Assembly (NCBI GenBank): GCA_947378785.1
Contig: CANCLK010000010.1
Location: 1 to 58,294, forward strand
Reading direction: 5' to 3'
Length of the DNA: 58,294 bases
Source: Comamonadaceae bacterium
GTDB taxonomy: Bacteria > Pseudomonadota > Gammaproteobacteria > Burkholderiales > Burkholderiaceae_C
Shown here: positions 36,211 through 44,488 of the stretch, piece after piece
How positions within the stretch are numbered: position 1 is the first letter of the stretch
Layout of the letters: each line of letters starts with the position of its first letter
The notes under the pieces: model-generated
What the model was told of the DNA's origin: nothing
What the model saw: only the letters and a program-made list of their open reading frames with translations
The model's database searches: none
Position numbers and translations under genes: made by a program

Positions 36211-37728
36211 ATGAGCGGATTGGGTCAGCCTGGCGTGGCGGCGGTGAAATGGAGCACAGCGTCCACACTCGCTCGCTTTGCACTGCAATTGGGCGCGCAA
36301 GTGATGCTGGCACGCACCTTGGGGCCAGAGATTTTCGGTATCTTCGCCATCGGCATGGTCGTGTTGACCTTCGCCAGTTTTTTGTCAGGCTGTGGCTTCA
36401 GCTGGAGCCTTTTGCAACGCGCCACAGTGCAGGCTGAAGACATTCGCTTTGCACTCACGTGGCAAATCCTCGTCGGCCTGCTCACCATGGCCAGTGTTTT
36501 TGGGCTAGCGGATGGGTTAGCGGCTTATTTCAGGGAACCTCGCGCGCAATTCGTCATTGAATGGCTGTCATTGGCATGCTTGCTGACTGCGGCATCCGGA
36601 CCTTCAACCTACCTTCTCCAGCGTGACCTCAATTTTCGCGCCGTTGGATTGATCCAAGTCGGCAGTTACTGCGCGGGTTACCTTCTGGTCGGCATCCCGA
36701 TGGCCTTGCTTGGCTTCGGCACAGGGACGCTGGTGGCGGCCTGGCTGGTGCAAGCCGGCGTGGTTTTAGTGGCCAGCTACGCCATGAAACCGCATCCGCT
36801 AAAGCCGTTGTTCTGGTATGCCGGCGCGGCCACGGCCGTCAGCACAGGACGTGCAGTTTTCGTGACCAACATCGTCAATTGGCTGCTCAACAACATGGAC
36901 CGGGTCTTGATAGCCCGCCTGCTGAACGCCCAAGCGCTGGGTCTGTACAACGTGGCCTACAACATGGCGGCCTTGCCAAACTCACTGCTGCTGGGTGCCT
37001 TACAACCGGCTTTTTTGGCTGCCGGTGCGCGGCTACAAGACCAGCTGCCGCGTTTGTCACGGGTGTACCTGCAGATGTTGGCCAGCGTGCTGGTGCTTGT
37101 CTTGCCAGCTTTTGTATTTCTGGCGTTGGTGGCGGACGATCTCGTGCACGTTCTCTATGGTCAGGCTTGGCTTGAAGCCGGCTGGGTGCTACAAATTCTT
37201 TTCATCAGCATGCCAGCCTACGTGGTCTGGGGCTTGTCAACGCCCGTGCTTTGGAACACCGGCCACAAGCACTATGAGTTTGCACTGCAACTGCCACTGG
37301 TGATGGTCGGTGCGGCTGGGTTTTATGTATTCGCCGGACAAGGGCTGCGCAGCGCGGCCGGAGTGGCAGCGGCTCTGCTGGTGTTACGCGCTGCCGTCAT
37401 CTGTCTTGCCGCCATGCGGGCACTTCACATTCAATGGGTCAGCTTGCTGCCGCATGCTGCTCGCGGCTTACTTCTCAGCAGCCTGTGCCTGATCGGCGTT
37501 TGGCTGGGACAAAACGCAACGGCGCGCTTGGGCAGTGCGTGGCTATCACTGCTGACCAGTGGGCTGCTAACACTCTGTGTCTTGGCCGTGTCGGTCGGGC
37601 TCCGGCCTCAGATTTTGGGATCGCCCACGACCGACATGCTGCTTCGATTTTTTCCGCAACTCGGTAGAGTTTTAAACAGCCAGCGTTTGCGGACACGCAC
37701 TGACGTCATCAAGGAGCAACAGTCATGA
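36211..37728 (+). CDS. Polysaccharide flippase of the MOP/Wzx family
   Basis: The 505-residue membrane protein has about fourteen hydrophobic segments. Its N-terminal GVAAVKWSTASTLARFALQL and LARTLGPEIFGIFAIGMVVL are typical of the WzxC/EpsE-like lipopolysaccharide and exopolysaccharide flippases, which move undecaprenyl-linked repeat units across the inner membrane. It lies between the small secreted protein and the putative polymerase, the normal neighbourhood for Wzx. Confidence 0.87.
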   Translation: MSGLGQPGVAAVKWSTASTLARFALQLGAQVMLARTLGPEIFGIFAIGMVVLTFASFLSGCGFSWSLLQRATVQAEDIRFALTWQILVGLLTMASVFGLADGLAAYFREPRAQFVIEWLSLACLLTAASGPSTYLLQRDLNFRAVGLIQVGSYCAGYLLVGIPMALLGFGTGTLVAAWLVQAGVVLVASYAMKPHPLKPLFWYAGAATAVSTGRAVFVTNIVNWLLNNMDRVLIARLLNAQALGLYNVAYNMAALPNSLLLGALQPAFLAAGARLQDQLPRLSRVYLQMLASVLVLVLPAFVFLALVADDLVHVLYGQAWLEAGWVLQILFISMPAYVVWGLSTPVLWNTGHKHYEFALQLPLVMVGAAGFYVFAGQGLRSAAGVAAALLVLRAAVICLAAMRALHIQWVSLLPHAARGLLLSSLCLIGVWLGQNATARLGSAWLSLLTSGLLTLCVLAVSVGLRPQILGSPTTDMLLRFFPQLGRVLNSQRLRTRTDVIKEQQS

Positions 37729-37744
37729 AACAGAGAGGCCCCCT

Positions 37745-39214
37745 ATGCAGAACGCACTGACGCCATTGCTCCTTGTCGGCGTAGGCGTACTGGCGGCATT
37801 GATCGCCGCGCTAGGCATGGCCGGTGCTGTGCATGTCACGACACGCCGTCAAAAGGGTTTCATGCATTGGATTTTTTACACCATGCTGTTGGCGGTAGCC
37901 TCAGGCGCACTGTTGTCGGGTCGCGACCTCACCAGCACCTTTCAGATTGAAAACTTTGCCCTCCCCTCCATCAGTCATCCGGCACTGAGCTATCTACAAC
38001 CTCTTTGTTCAATGCTGATTCTGGCGGTCAGTGGCGAGCGCCTGATCACGCATTGGCTGCAACGAAAAATAGCACCGCCACCCCTCTTTCTTGCCCTCGC
38101 CTTTTTTATTTTCTGGACCACTTCGGTGGCCTCGCCGGCCCTGTTGGGAGCCCATCCCAAACTATCGCATGACTACGCATACCCGTTGGTGATCGGTCTG
38201 GCGGCAACTTTGGCCACGAATGTTGAGCGTGATCTGGCACTGAAGGCTGTGCGCACTTCAATTTTTATTTTCATACTCGCGAGTTTCCTGATGGTTCCGA
38301 TCCATCCGAGCTTGGTGCTTGACCTCGCTTACACCCAAGGTCTTTTCCCCAGTCTGCCGCGTTTCGCCGGACTGTCCCCGCATGCCGTCGGCATGGGCTT
38401 GATGGCGCAAATGGGACTGCTCTGCCTGATGACGCGCCCCTACCAACGCCTCTGGCTCAACCGGGTGGCGTGGGCTGCCGGTTTAACGACCCTCTTCATT
38501 GCGCAATCCAAAACAGCTTGGATGGCTTTTTTTATCTGCACCGGCGCTGTGTTGGCGGTGCAGCGGGGGCCAGACCTGTGGCGCCGCCTGCTCGACCCGA
38601 TGCGTCCGACCTTGGGCATCACGACACTCGTCACTTGCATGCTCGGCATGATTGCGCTGGCCCTTGTATTGATGTTTGGCGACTTGGGGGGACGCATCAG
38701 CACCTTCATCCATACACCGGAGGGTGCGCAGCTGGCATCCTTCACAGGGCGCGATCGCATCTGGGCCATTGCCTTCGACGAATGGCAAAGCAACCCGGCG
38801 TTTGGCTATGGTCCTGGCATCTGGGATGAACGATTTCGCGCCACTATTGGCATGCCGAATGCCAACCATGGGCACAACCAATTCATGGATACCTTGTCCC
38901 GCTCGGGCGCTGCGGGGGCGACCGGATTGGTGCTTTATGCGGTGGTTCTGTGCGTCATGTCGCTGCGTTTGACACGCGCCACGCAGGGTCTGTCTTTGGC
39001 TCTTTTTTTAGCCTTGACCCTGCGTGCGGTTAGCGAGGTTCCACTGCTCATGCTGGGTTATTCAACCGAGATGTTTATTCATGTGCTGCTGCTGATGGTG
39101 CTGGCGTCTGCCGTGCAACAGACCCACTCCGTCAAACAACGTCCAACCCAAGTGGCACCCCTCGCTCCTTGGTCTGACAGAGGCTCTTGGGCGAAAGCAC
39201 GGTCAATGCCATGA
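37745..39214 (+). CDS. O-antigen ligase/polymerase family protein, putative Wzy of the exopolysaccharide locus
   Basis: The 489-residue protein has about eleven or twelve membrane segments. Between the last segments lies a large periplasmic loop with PEGAQLASFTGRDRIWAIAF, FGYGPGIWDERF and the histidine motif NHGHNQFMDTLSRSG, which is the characteristic WaaL/Wzy_C pattern. Members join repeat units or ligate them to lipid. As the locus also encodes a flippase and a Wzz-like chain-length protein, polymerase is the likelier role. The stop overlaps the next start by four bases (ATGA). Confidence 0.83.
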   Translation: MQNALTPLLLVGVGVLAALIAALGMAGAVHVTTRRQKGFMHWIFYTMLLAVASGALLSGRDLTSTFQIENFALPSISHPALSYLQPLCSMLILAVSGERLITHWLQRKIAPPPLFLALAFFIFWTTSVASPALLGAHPKLSHDYAYPLVIGLAATLATNVERDLALKAVRTSIFIFILASFLMVPIHPSLVLDLAYTQGLFPSLPRFAGLSPHAVGMGLMAQMGLLCLMTRPYQRLWLNRVAWAAGLTTLFIAQSKTAWMAFFICTGAVLAVQRGPDLWRRLLDPMRPTLGITTLVTCMLGMIALALVLMFGDLGGRISTFIHTPEGAQLASFTGRDRIWAIAFDEWQSNPAFGYGPGIWDERFRATIGMPNANHGHNQFMDTLSRSGAAGATGLVLYAVVLCVMSLRLTRATQGLSLALFLALTLRAVSEVPLLMLGYSTEMFIHVLLLMVLASAVQQTHSVKQRPTQVAPLAPWSDRGSWAKARSMP

Positions 39215-40182
39215 AATTCACCGTGCTGATCCCCCTTTTCAACAAGGCGCCTTACATCCGCTGCACCCTTGACTCGATCCTGGCGCAACGCTGCACAGAC
39301 TATGAAATCTTGGTGATCGATGACGGCTCAACAGATGGCGGTGACGACATCGTGAACCATTTGACCGATGACAGGATACGACTGATCCGTCAGCCCAATG
39401 CGGGTGTGTCGGCCGCACGTAACAGGGGCATCGCCGAAGCCCGTGGTGAATGGGTTTCATTTTTGGACGCCGATGATTGGCAACATCCCGATTTTTTGGC
39501 GGCCCTCCTATTGGCTCAGGCCGCTTGTCCGGACGCTAAAACAGTGGCCACCGATTTTTTGCGCTTGCCACACACCGAAGGACCGTGGCCAACGAATTGG
39601 CGTGTCGCGTCTGGCCAGCCCGAGATTGAGCGCATCACCGATTTGGCTGCTCGCTGGGTCGATGCACCGTCGGTTTGCAGCAGTGCTATCGCTGCACGAC
39701 GCGACTTGCTGCAGTCCATGCAGCCGTGTTTTCCGCTCGGAGAATCTGTCGGTGAAGATTTAGATTTGTGGTTCAGGCTGGCAGAAAAAGCACCGATTGC
39801 GCTCGTCCGGTCGCCGCTCGCAGCCTACCGCGTGGCCGTTCAGGGCAGTCTCACCACGCAGCACACGCCGACCGAGATCCCGCCATTTTTGCGACGCCTG
39901 CGCGACCGTGCTTTGACTGGCCTGGTCGCACCGGCCCAGCGCCGATCGGCGCTGTGGATGGTGGCTCAGCATGAGGTCACGCTGGCGCGACTGGCGATTG
40001 AAAAAGGGCAGCGCCGGCTCGGACTTCGCTGGCTGTATCGCGGCCGTCGTGCTGCGCTTGGCCGGCGTTGGTGGCTGACATTGATGATGACCCTTTTTTT
40101 CCCCACTCAGTGGGTCCATCACTGGCAACACTGGCGTATCCAGCGAGCCAGCCCCGTTGCATCCATGACAGACGCAGGCTGA
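39211..40182 (+). CDS. Family 2 glycosyltransferase
   Basis: This 323-residue GT-A enzyme has FTVLIPLFNKAPYIRCTLDS, DDGSTDGGDD for nucleotide-sugar binding and FLDADDW for the metal-binding DxD. It should add a sugar to the lipid-linked repeat unit at the cytoplasmic face. The start overlaps the polymerase stop (ATGA); an upstream in-frame ATG at 39187 is inside that gene. Donor and acceptor are unknown. Confidence 0.88.
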   Translation: MKFTVLIPLFNKAPYIRCTLDSILAQRCTDYEILVIDDGSTDGGDDIVNHLTDDRIRLIRQPNAGVSAARNRGIAEARGEWVSFLDADDWQHPDFLAALLLAQAACPDAKTVATDFLRLPHTEGPWPTNWRVASGQPEIERITDLAARWVDAPSVCSSAIAARRDLLQSMQPCFPLGESVGEDLDLWFRLAEKAPIALVRSPLAAYRVAVQGSLTTQHTPTEIPPFLRRLRDRALTGLVAPAQRRSALWMVAQHEVTLARLAIEKGQRRLGLRWLYRGRRAALGRRWWLTLMMTLFFPTQWVHHWQHWRIQRASPVASMTDAG

Positions 40183-40186
40183 ACCC

Positions 40187-41266
40187 ATGAAACAGGACAC
40201 CATGAGCCCATGCCACGTATCGATCATCATCAAAGCGCTGAACGAAGAGAAAGGCATTGCCGCGACGCTTGAAAGTGCATTGCTGGCGATACAGGCCGTG
40301 GGTGGAGAAGTCATCTTGGCCGACTCTTACTCCACTGACCGCACGGTGGACATTGCCCGCCGCTACCCAGTCCGTATCGTGCAACTGATGCACCCAGATG
40401 AGCGATGTTGCGGTGTCGGCCCGCAGATGGGTTATCAGGTCGCACGCGGTGAGTTTATTTACTTGATGGACGGCGATATGCAGCTCATCGACGGTTTTCT
40501 GAAAGAAGCACTGTCGTTCTTGCAGCAACACCCAGACATCGCCGGCGTCGGTGGACGGGTGATGGAGATGAACCTGAGCAGCCCTGAATACCAGACTCGC
40601 CATGCGCTATGGGCTGAGCTGAACTCTGGCCCGTCTAGTCGGTTGGACGGGGGCGGCCTCTACCGGCGCAGTGCCATTCAAGCCGCAGGTTACTTTTCCG
40701 ATCGCAACCTGCACAGCTATGAAGAATTTGACTTGGCTGCGCGTCTACGCTCGCTCGGTTGGGCCTTTTGGCGTCTGCCGGTCGCGGCGACCAGCCACTA
40801 CGGTCATGAAGCACAGCCCTACCGGATGCTCTGGCGACGTTGGCGCAGCGGCTACCTCTGGGGACTGGGTGAGTTGCTTCGGGTCAGTGCCCGTGAGCCC
40901 CGGCAACGGCTGCTGCTGGCGCTACAGGAAGTCCGTGAAGTCAGACTCTACGCAGCGGTACTGATTTGGTGGACAGGCCTGTTGGCGCTGATGCTGCTGC
41001 CGACATCCGTCGTTTTTAAAGCCTCTGCTGTGGCCATCATGCTGCTGACCCCCTTGGCACTGATGACGTGGCGCAAGCGCTCAACGGCGCGCGGACTGTA
41101 TGCAATGGTGTCCAGTTGTTTCAATGCGGCTGGCATGGTCCGCGGCTTGTTGCAAAAACCACGTTTTTCGCAACCCATCGTCGAATACCGCGTGCTGCAA
41201 GAGGCGAGTCCCATCATCGCAGCGCATGGAACTCAGGCTCGCCATGAAAGCGCCTATGCCCCATGA
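40187..41266 (+). CDS. Family 2 glycosyltransferase with C-terminal membrane segments
   Basis: The 359-residue enzyme opens with VSIIIKALNEEKGIAATLES, has ADSYSTDRTVDIA at the nucleotide-binding loop and the acidic motif LMDGDMQLIDGF. FEEFDL-type context in YEEFDLAARLRSLGW fits an ED-like catalytic acid. The C-terminal part (about residues 255-300) has two hydrophobic segments that may anchor it to the inner membrane. It lies four bases after the preceding glycosyltransferase gene and overlaps the next one. Confidence 0.87.
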   Translation: MKQDTMSPCHVSIIIKALNEEKGIAATLESALLAIQAVGGEVILADSYSTDRTVDIARRYPVRIVQLMHPDERCCGVGPQMGYQVARGEFIYLMDGDMQLIDGFLKEALSFLQQHPDIAGVGGRVMEMNLSSPEYQTRHALWAELNSGPSSRLDGGGLYRRSAIQAAGYFSDRNLHSYEEFDLAARLRSLGWAFWRLPVAATSHYGHEAQPYRMLWRRWRSGYLWGLGELLRVSAREPRQRLLLALQEVREVRLYAAVLIWWTGLLALMLLPTSVVFKASAVAIMLLTPLALMTWRKRSTARGLYAMVSSCFNAAGMVRGLLQKPRFSQPIVEYRVLQEASPIIAAHGTQARHESAYAP

Positions 41267-42506
41267 TGCCGCGCCCCAGCATGTGACGGATCGTCGCAAG
41301 CAACGCACCATTTTCCTGGCTGGCCCGTCCACGCCCAAGGGCGGCGGTATGTTCAAGGTTGCAGATTACTTGGTGCAATGGCAGGCACTGCCGCCGGCCT
41401 TGAATACGGCTGAATTGCGACTGCTAGACACCCGTGGGGAAGGCAGTGCGTTGTCATCCCTCTGGGTGCTGACGCAGGCGTTGGGAAAACTGCTGATGTG
41501 CCGCCTGAAAGGCGAGCTGGCGGGTGTGCATGTCAATGTGGCCGAGCGGCTCAGCCTGTTTCGCAAAGGCGTGGTGATCGTCGCCAGCCGAGCGCTGGGC
41601 GTACCCATCGTGTTGCATTCACACGCAGCCCAGTTGCATCACTTTTACCCTACCCTGCCACGGCCACTGCAGGTGCTGACACGCTGGGTTTTCGCCTTGC
41701 CGAAAAGCTGCTTGGTGCTGGGTCAGATCAGCCGTCAGTTTGTCATCGAGCAGCTCGGCGTGCCAGCGCAGCGTGTGGAGATCATCAGCAATGGCGTACC
41801 AGAGCCCACGGAGACCAGGCGTCAGCAAAGCGTTGGCGACGTTCAACGCGTGCTGTTCGTTGGCAACCTGTCTGAACGTAAAGGCGTTTCAGACCTGCTC
41901 GGAGCCCTGGCCTTGCCCAGCTTTAACCGGCGACAGGTGGAAGTTCAGATCGCCGGTGGCGGTGATGTGACGGGCTACCAAGCGCAAGCCAAGGCCATGG
42001 GTCTCAGCCGCTGGGTGCACTTTACAGGCTGGGTCGGCCAGCCGGAGGTGGCACGTCTGATGGCCGCCGCTGACGTGCTGGTGCTGCCCTCTTATGACGA
42101 AGGCCTGCCGCTGGTCATCTTGGAAGCGTTGGCCAATGGGGTCGCCGTCGTCTGCAGTCCGGTCGGTGAAATCAGCACGGTGCTCACCGATGAAGTCGAT
42201 GCCATTTTTGTGCAGGCAGGGAATGTGCATGAACTGTCCGCCGGCTTGCAACGCGTTCTGCGAGACCCTTTGCTGCGACAGTCGCTGGAACAAAATGGGC
42301 GACTGCTTTATGAGCAAAAATTTTCACTTCAAAGGTTTTTCATTGAAGTTGCGCGCATCCATTTTCAGCATTTTGGCGTCTCGGCCCGAAGTCGTCCGTG
42401 TGCCTACAAAAATCAAGCGGAGACGACACCCCAACACGATCACGCCTGCAGTCTCAACACGCCTGTGCTCAGCGTTGCCGACTCAAGCTCAGCCGAAGCG
42501 TCCTGA
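41244..42506 (+). CDS. Family 4 glycosyltransferase
   Basis: This roughly 420-residue GT-B enzyme begins (after a short N-terminus) with FLAGPSTPKGGGMFKVADYL, has the inter-domain segment VLFVGNLSERKGVSDLL and the donor-site motif DEGLPLVILEALANGVAVV with the E-x7-E acids. Start codons at 41100, 41226 and 41244 are all in frame; 41244 overlaps the preceding stop least and is preferred. Its coding end overlaps the convergent VanZ-WecG gene by 38 bases, so the two operon halves meet inside coding sequence. Confidence 0.85.
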   Translation: MKAPMPHDAAPQHVTDRRKQRTIFLAGPSTPKGGGMFKVADYLVQWQALPPALNTAELRLLDTRGEGSALSSLWVLTQALGKLLMCRLKGELAGVHVNVAERLSLFRKGVVIVASRALGVPIVLHSHAAQLHHFYPTLPRPLQVLTRWVFALPKSCLVLGQISRQFVIEQLGVPAQRVEIISNGVPEPTETRRQQSVGDVQRVLFVGNLSERKGVSDLLGALALPSFNRRQVEVQIAGGGDVTGYQAQAKAMGLSRWVHFTGWVGQPEVARLMAAADVLVLPSYDEGLPLVILEALANGVAVVCSPVGEISTVLTDEVDAIFVQAGNVHELSAGLQRVLRDPLLRQSLEQNGRLLYEQKFSLQRFFIEVARIHFQHFGVSARSRPCAYKNQAETTPQHDHACSLNTPVLSVADSSSAEAS

Positions 42507-43596
42507 ACAGAAAAAGCGGATTGCCCAGAACATAGCGCCGGAACAACCGCGCCGGCTCTTGCGCCAACCGGAAAACCCACTCCAACCCAAAGCGACGGAT
42601 CCAGACTGGCGCACGTGGCATGCGTCCGCCCAAAAAATCAATGATCGCCCCGCCGCACACAATCAAGCAGGGATGCGTCAGTGCAGCGCGCAAAACGCAA
42701 GCCACTTCCTCCTGCCTCGGCATGCCCATCCCCAACACAATCAGATGGCTTTGATGCGCGCGGACCAAAGCCAAGTAGTAGTCTGCCGCCATGAACCCAT
42801 GCGCTGTGGCGACGCGCCCGTCGTGCGCAAGATCGTTCTGCACCGCACTGGCAGCCCGCGTTAAGTAAGGCTCTTGCGTCCCCAGTAAAGCGATGGGGCG
42901 GTCGTGGAATTGACGTATCAGGCGCGGGATCAGATCCGTGCCGTTGAGGTTCTTACCCGGCGGCATGCCAAGCACGCTGAAAAGTGCCGACATACCCGAG
43001 CCATCCCGCAGCAATGTATCGGCCGAGATCAGTGCTTCAAAAAAATCCGCATCTTGTGCCGCCGAGTTCATGGCGTGCGCATTGACGAAAGCCAGCACAG
43101 TGGGTCTTTCAGGGTGACTCAGTCGGAGCAGCCAATCAACATCATCGGCGTTATCTGGCACGCGCACAATTTTCTCCAGCAGCACCTGCCAACGTTCCGT
43201 CCATGTGCCGCCGTCTGCCCAGAGATAAACAGAGCTCAGCAAAAAACCGCCTAGCAAGCCGCCCACCAAGTCAGCGGCCAAGTCGTTCCAGTCAGCGTGG
43301 CGACCTGGCAAGCGCAGTTGGTGCAATTCATCCATGGCACCGACCGCCAGCGCCCCCAACAGACTGAACAGCAGCAAACGCCAACCGCGCACGCCTGAAG
43401 CCAAACCAAACGTCGCACCGATGACCGTGAAGACGCCGGTATGCGCCAGCAAATCCCAAGGCGGCTTGAAAATACCAACCGCCACCGGCAAGGCCCCCCC
43501 AAAAAATAGGCCGGCCGTCAAAGTCAGCACAGTCAGTGCAGCCCAAAATCGCAGCTTGGCAGTCGGATAAAAAACCGCCTTTTTCAGCTCAGGCAT
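42469..43596 (-). CDS. Fusion of a VanZ-like membrane domain with a WecG/TagA/CpsF (GT26) glycosyltransferase
   Basis: The 375-residue protein joins two families. Residues 15-128 are a VanZ-like membrane domain with the motif DELHQLRLPGRHADWNDLAA followed by DLVGGLLGG. Residues 165-375 are a GT26 enzyme: VNAHAMNSA, LRDGSGMSALFSVLGMP, GTD at 219-221, GMGMPRQE and the C-terminal RAPVWIRRFGLEWVFRLAQE. GT26 enzymes transfer N-acetyl-mannosamine or its uronate, or glucose, to lipid-linked sugars; the VanZ-like part may anchor it. The ATG at 43596 overlaps the epsG stop by eight bases. Function in exopolysaccharide assembly is inferred from position. Confidence 0.85.
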   Translation of the reverse strand: MPELKKAVFYPTAKLRFWAALTVLTLTAGLFFGGALPVAVGIFKPPWDLLAHTGVFTVIGATFGLASGVRGWRLLLFSLLGALAVGAMDELHQLRLPGRHADWNDLAADLVGGLLGGFLLSSVYLWADGGTWTERWQVLLEKIVRVPDNADDVDWLLRLSHPERPTVLAFVNAHAMNSAAQDADFFEALISADTLLRDGSGMSALFSVLGMPPGKNLNGTDLIPRLIRQFHDRPIALLGTQEPYLTRAASAVQNDLAHDGRVATAHGFMAADYYLALVRAHQSHLIVLGMGMPRQEEVACVLRAALTHPCLIVCGGAIIDFLGGRMPRAPVWIRRFGLEWVFRLAQEPARLFRRYVLGNPLFLFRTLRLSLSRQR

Positions 43597-44488
43597 CGTT
43601 GAGCACAGAGCCCAGCACCGCCACGCCAAATTCGCGCAAACCCTGCGTCAAATGGGCCATCTGAGGCACCGAACTACTGCCTTGACGCGCTACCAGCAAA
43701 GCGGCACCTGCACGCACAGCCACGGTGTGTGCATCAGCGTAAGCACTGGCCGCAGGTGTATCAATGATGATGACGTCAAAATTTTCGCCCATCGACTGCA
43801 AAAAACTGGAGAAATGCTGGCGGCCAAGCAGTTCCTGCGGATTGGGTGGAATGGTTCCAGCAGGCAGCACCGACAAGTCACGCAGCGCGGTAATGCCCAC
43901 GACGGCTTCTGAGCCAGCCCGGCCAACCAGCATGTCGGACAGACCAGCGCGTGCGCCGAGGTTGAAAAGTTTGTGCTGTTTGGGTGTGCGCAGGTTCGCA
44001 TCAATCAGCAAGGTGCGCTCCCCCAATTGCGAGAACACAATCGCCAAATTGGCGGCCAGATAGCTGCGACCATCGCCATGACCGGCACTCGCAATCGCCA
44101 AGCCCCGGCGGTCAGCCCCGGTGTCAAACCAACGCAGCATGAGCTGACTGCGCAAGGCCCGCAGGTCTTCCACCACCCGGCTGGCCGGTTCATACGCGGC
44201 CACCAGTTCACGACTCAGGCTGCTGTCTTCGGGCAAACAGGGGTAGTCAAACTGAACCGACAGCGCATAGCGCACGTCCTCCTCCGTCAGCAAACCCAAG
44301 GCTTGACCGGCCAGACCAAAAAGCACGCTGGTGCCCTCTTGAAACGCCAATATCCGATCAACATCGGTGGGCTTGAGGCGCTGAGCATCGACCAAAATGG
44401 CGCCGATAGAACGGCCTGAGCCGAAAGCGGGTTTGCTCGGAACCGACAGCGGTACAGAACGAACGACTTGAGAATGATGAGGGTTCAT
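43589..44488 (-). CDS. epsG: EpsG-type chain-length-determinant ATPase (BY-kinase-like)
   Basis: The 299-residue protein has an N-terminal type II secretion-like domain (about residues 25-95, with LTEEDVRYALSVQFDYPCLP) followed by a MinD/BY-kinase ATPase. Walker A reads GHGDGRS (136-142), with R141 where the catalytic lysine normally is; the A' motif is TLLIDANLR (159-167, D163) and Walker B VIIIDTPA (D243). No tyrosine cluster ends the protein, so normal autophosphorylation is doubtful. EpsG partners EpsF in controlling chain length. Its ATG at 44488 overlaps the epsF stop by four bases; the longer open frame to 44704 is rejected. Confidence 0.87.
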   Translation of the reverse strand: MNPHHSQVVRSVPLSVPSKPAFGSGRSIGAILVDAQRLKPTDVDRILAFQEGTSVLFGLAGQALGLLTEEDVRYALSVQFDYPCLPEDSSLSRELVAAYEPASRVVEDLRALRSQLMLRWFDTGADRRGLAIASAGHGDGRSYLAANLAIVFSQLGERTLLIDANLRTPKQHKLFNLGARAGLSDMLVGRAGSEAVVGITALRDLSVLPAGTIPPNPQELLGRQHFSSFLQSMGENFDVIIIDTPAASAYADAHTVAVRAGAALLVARQGSSSVPQMAHLTQGLREFGVAVLGSVLNDA

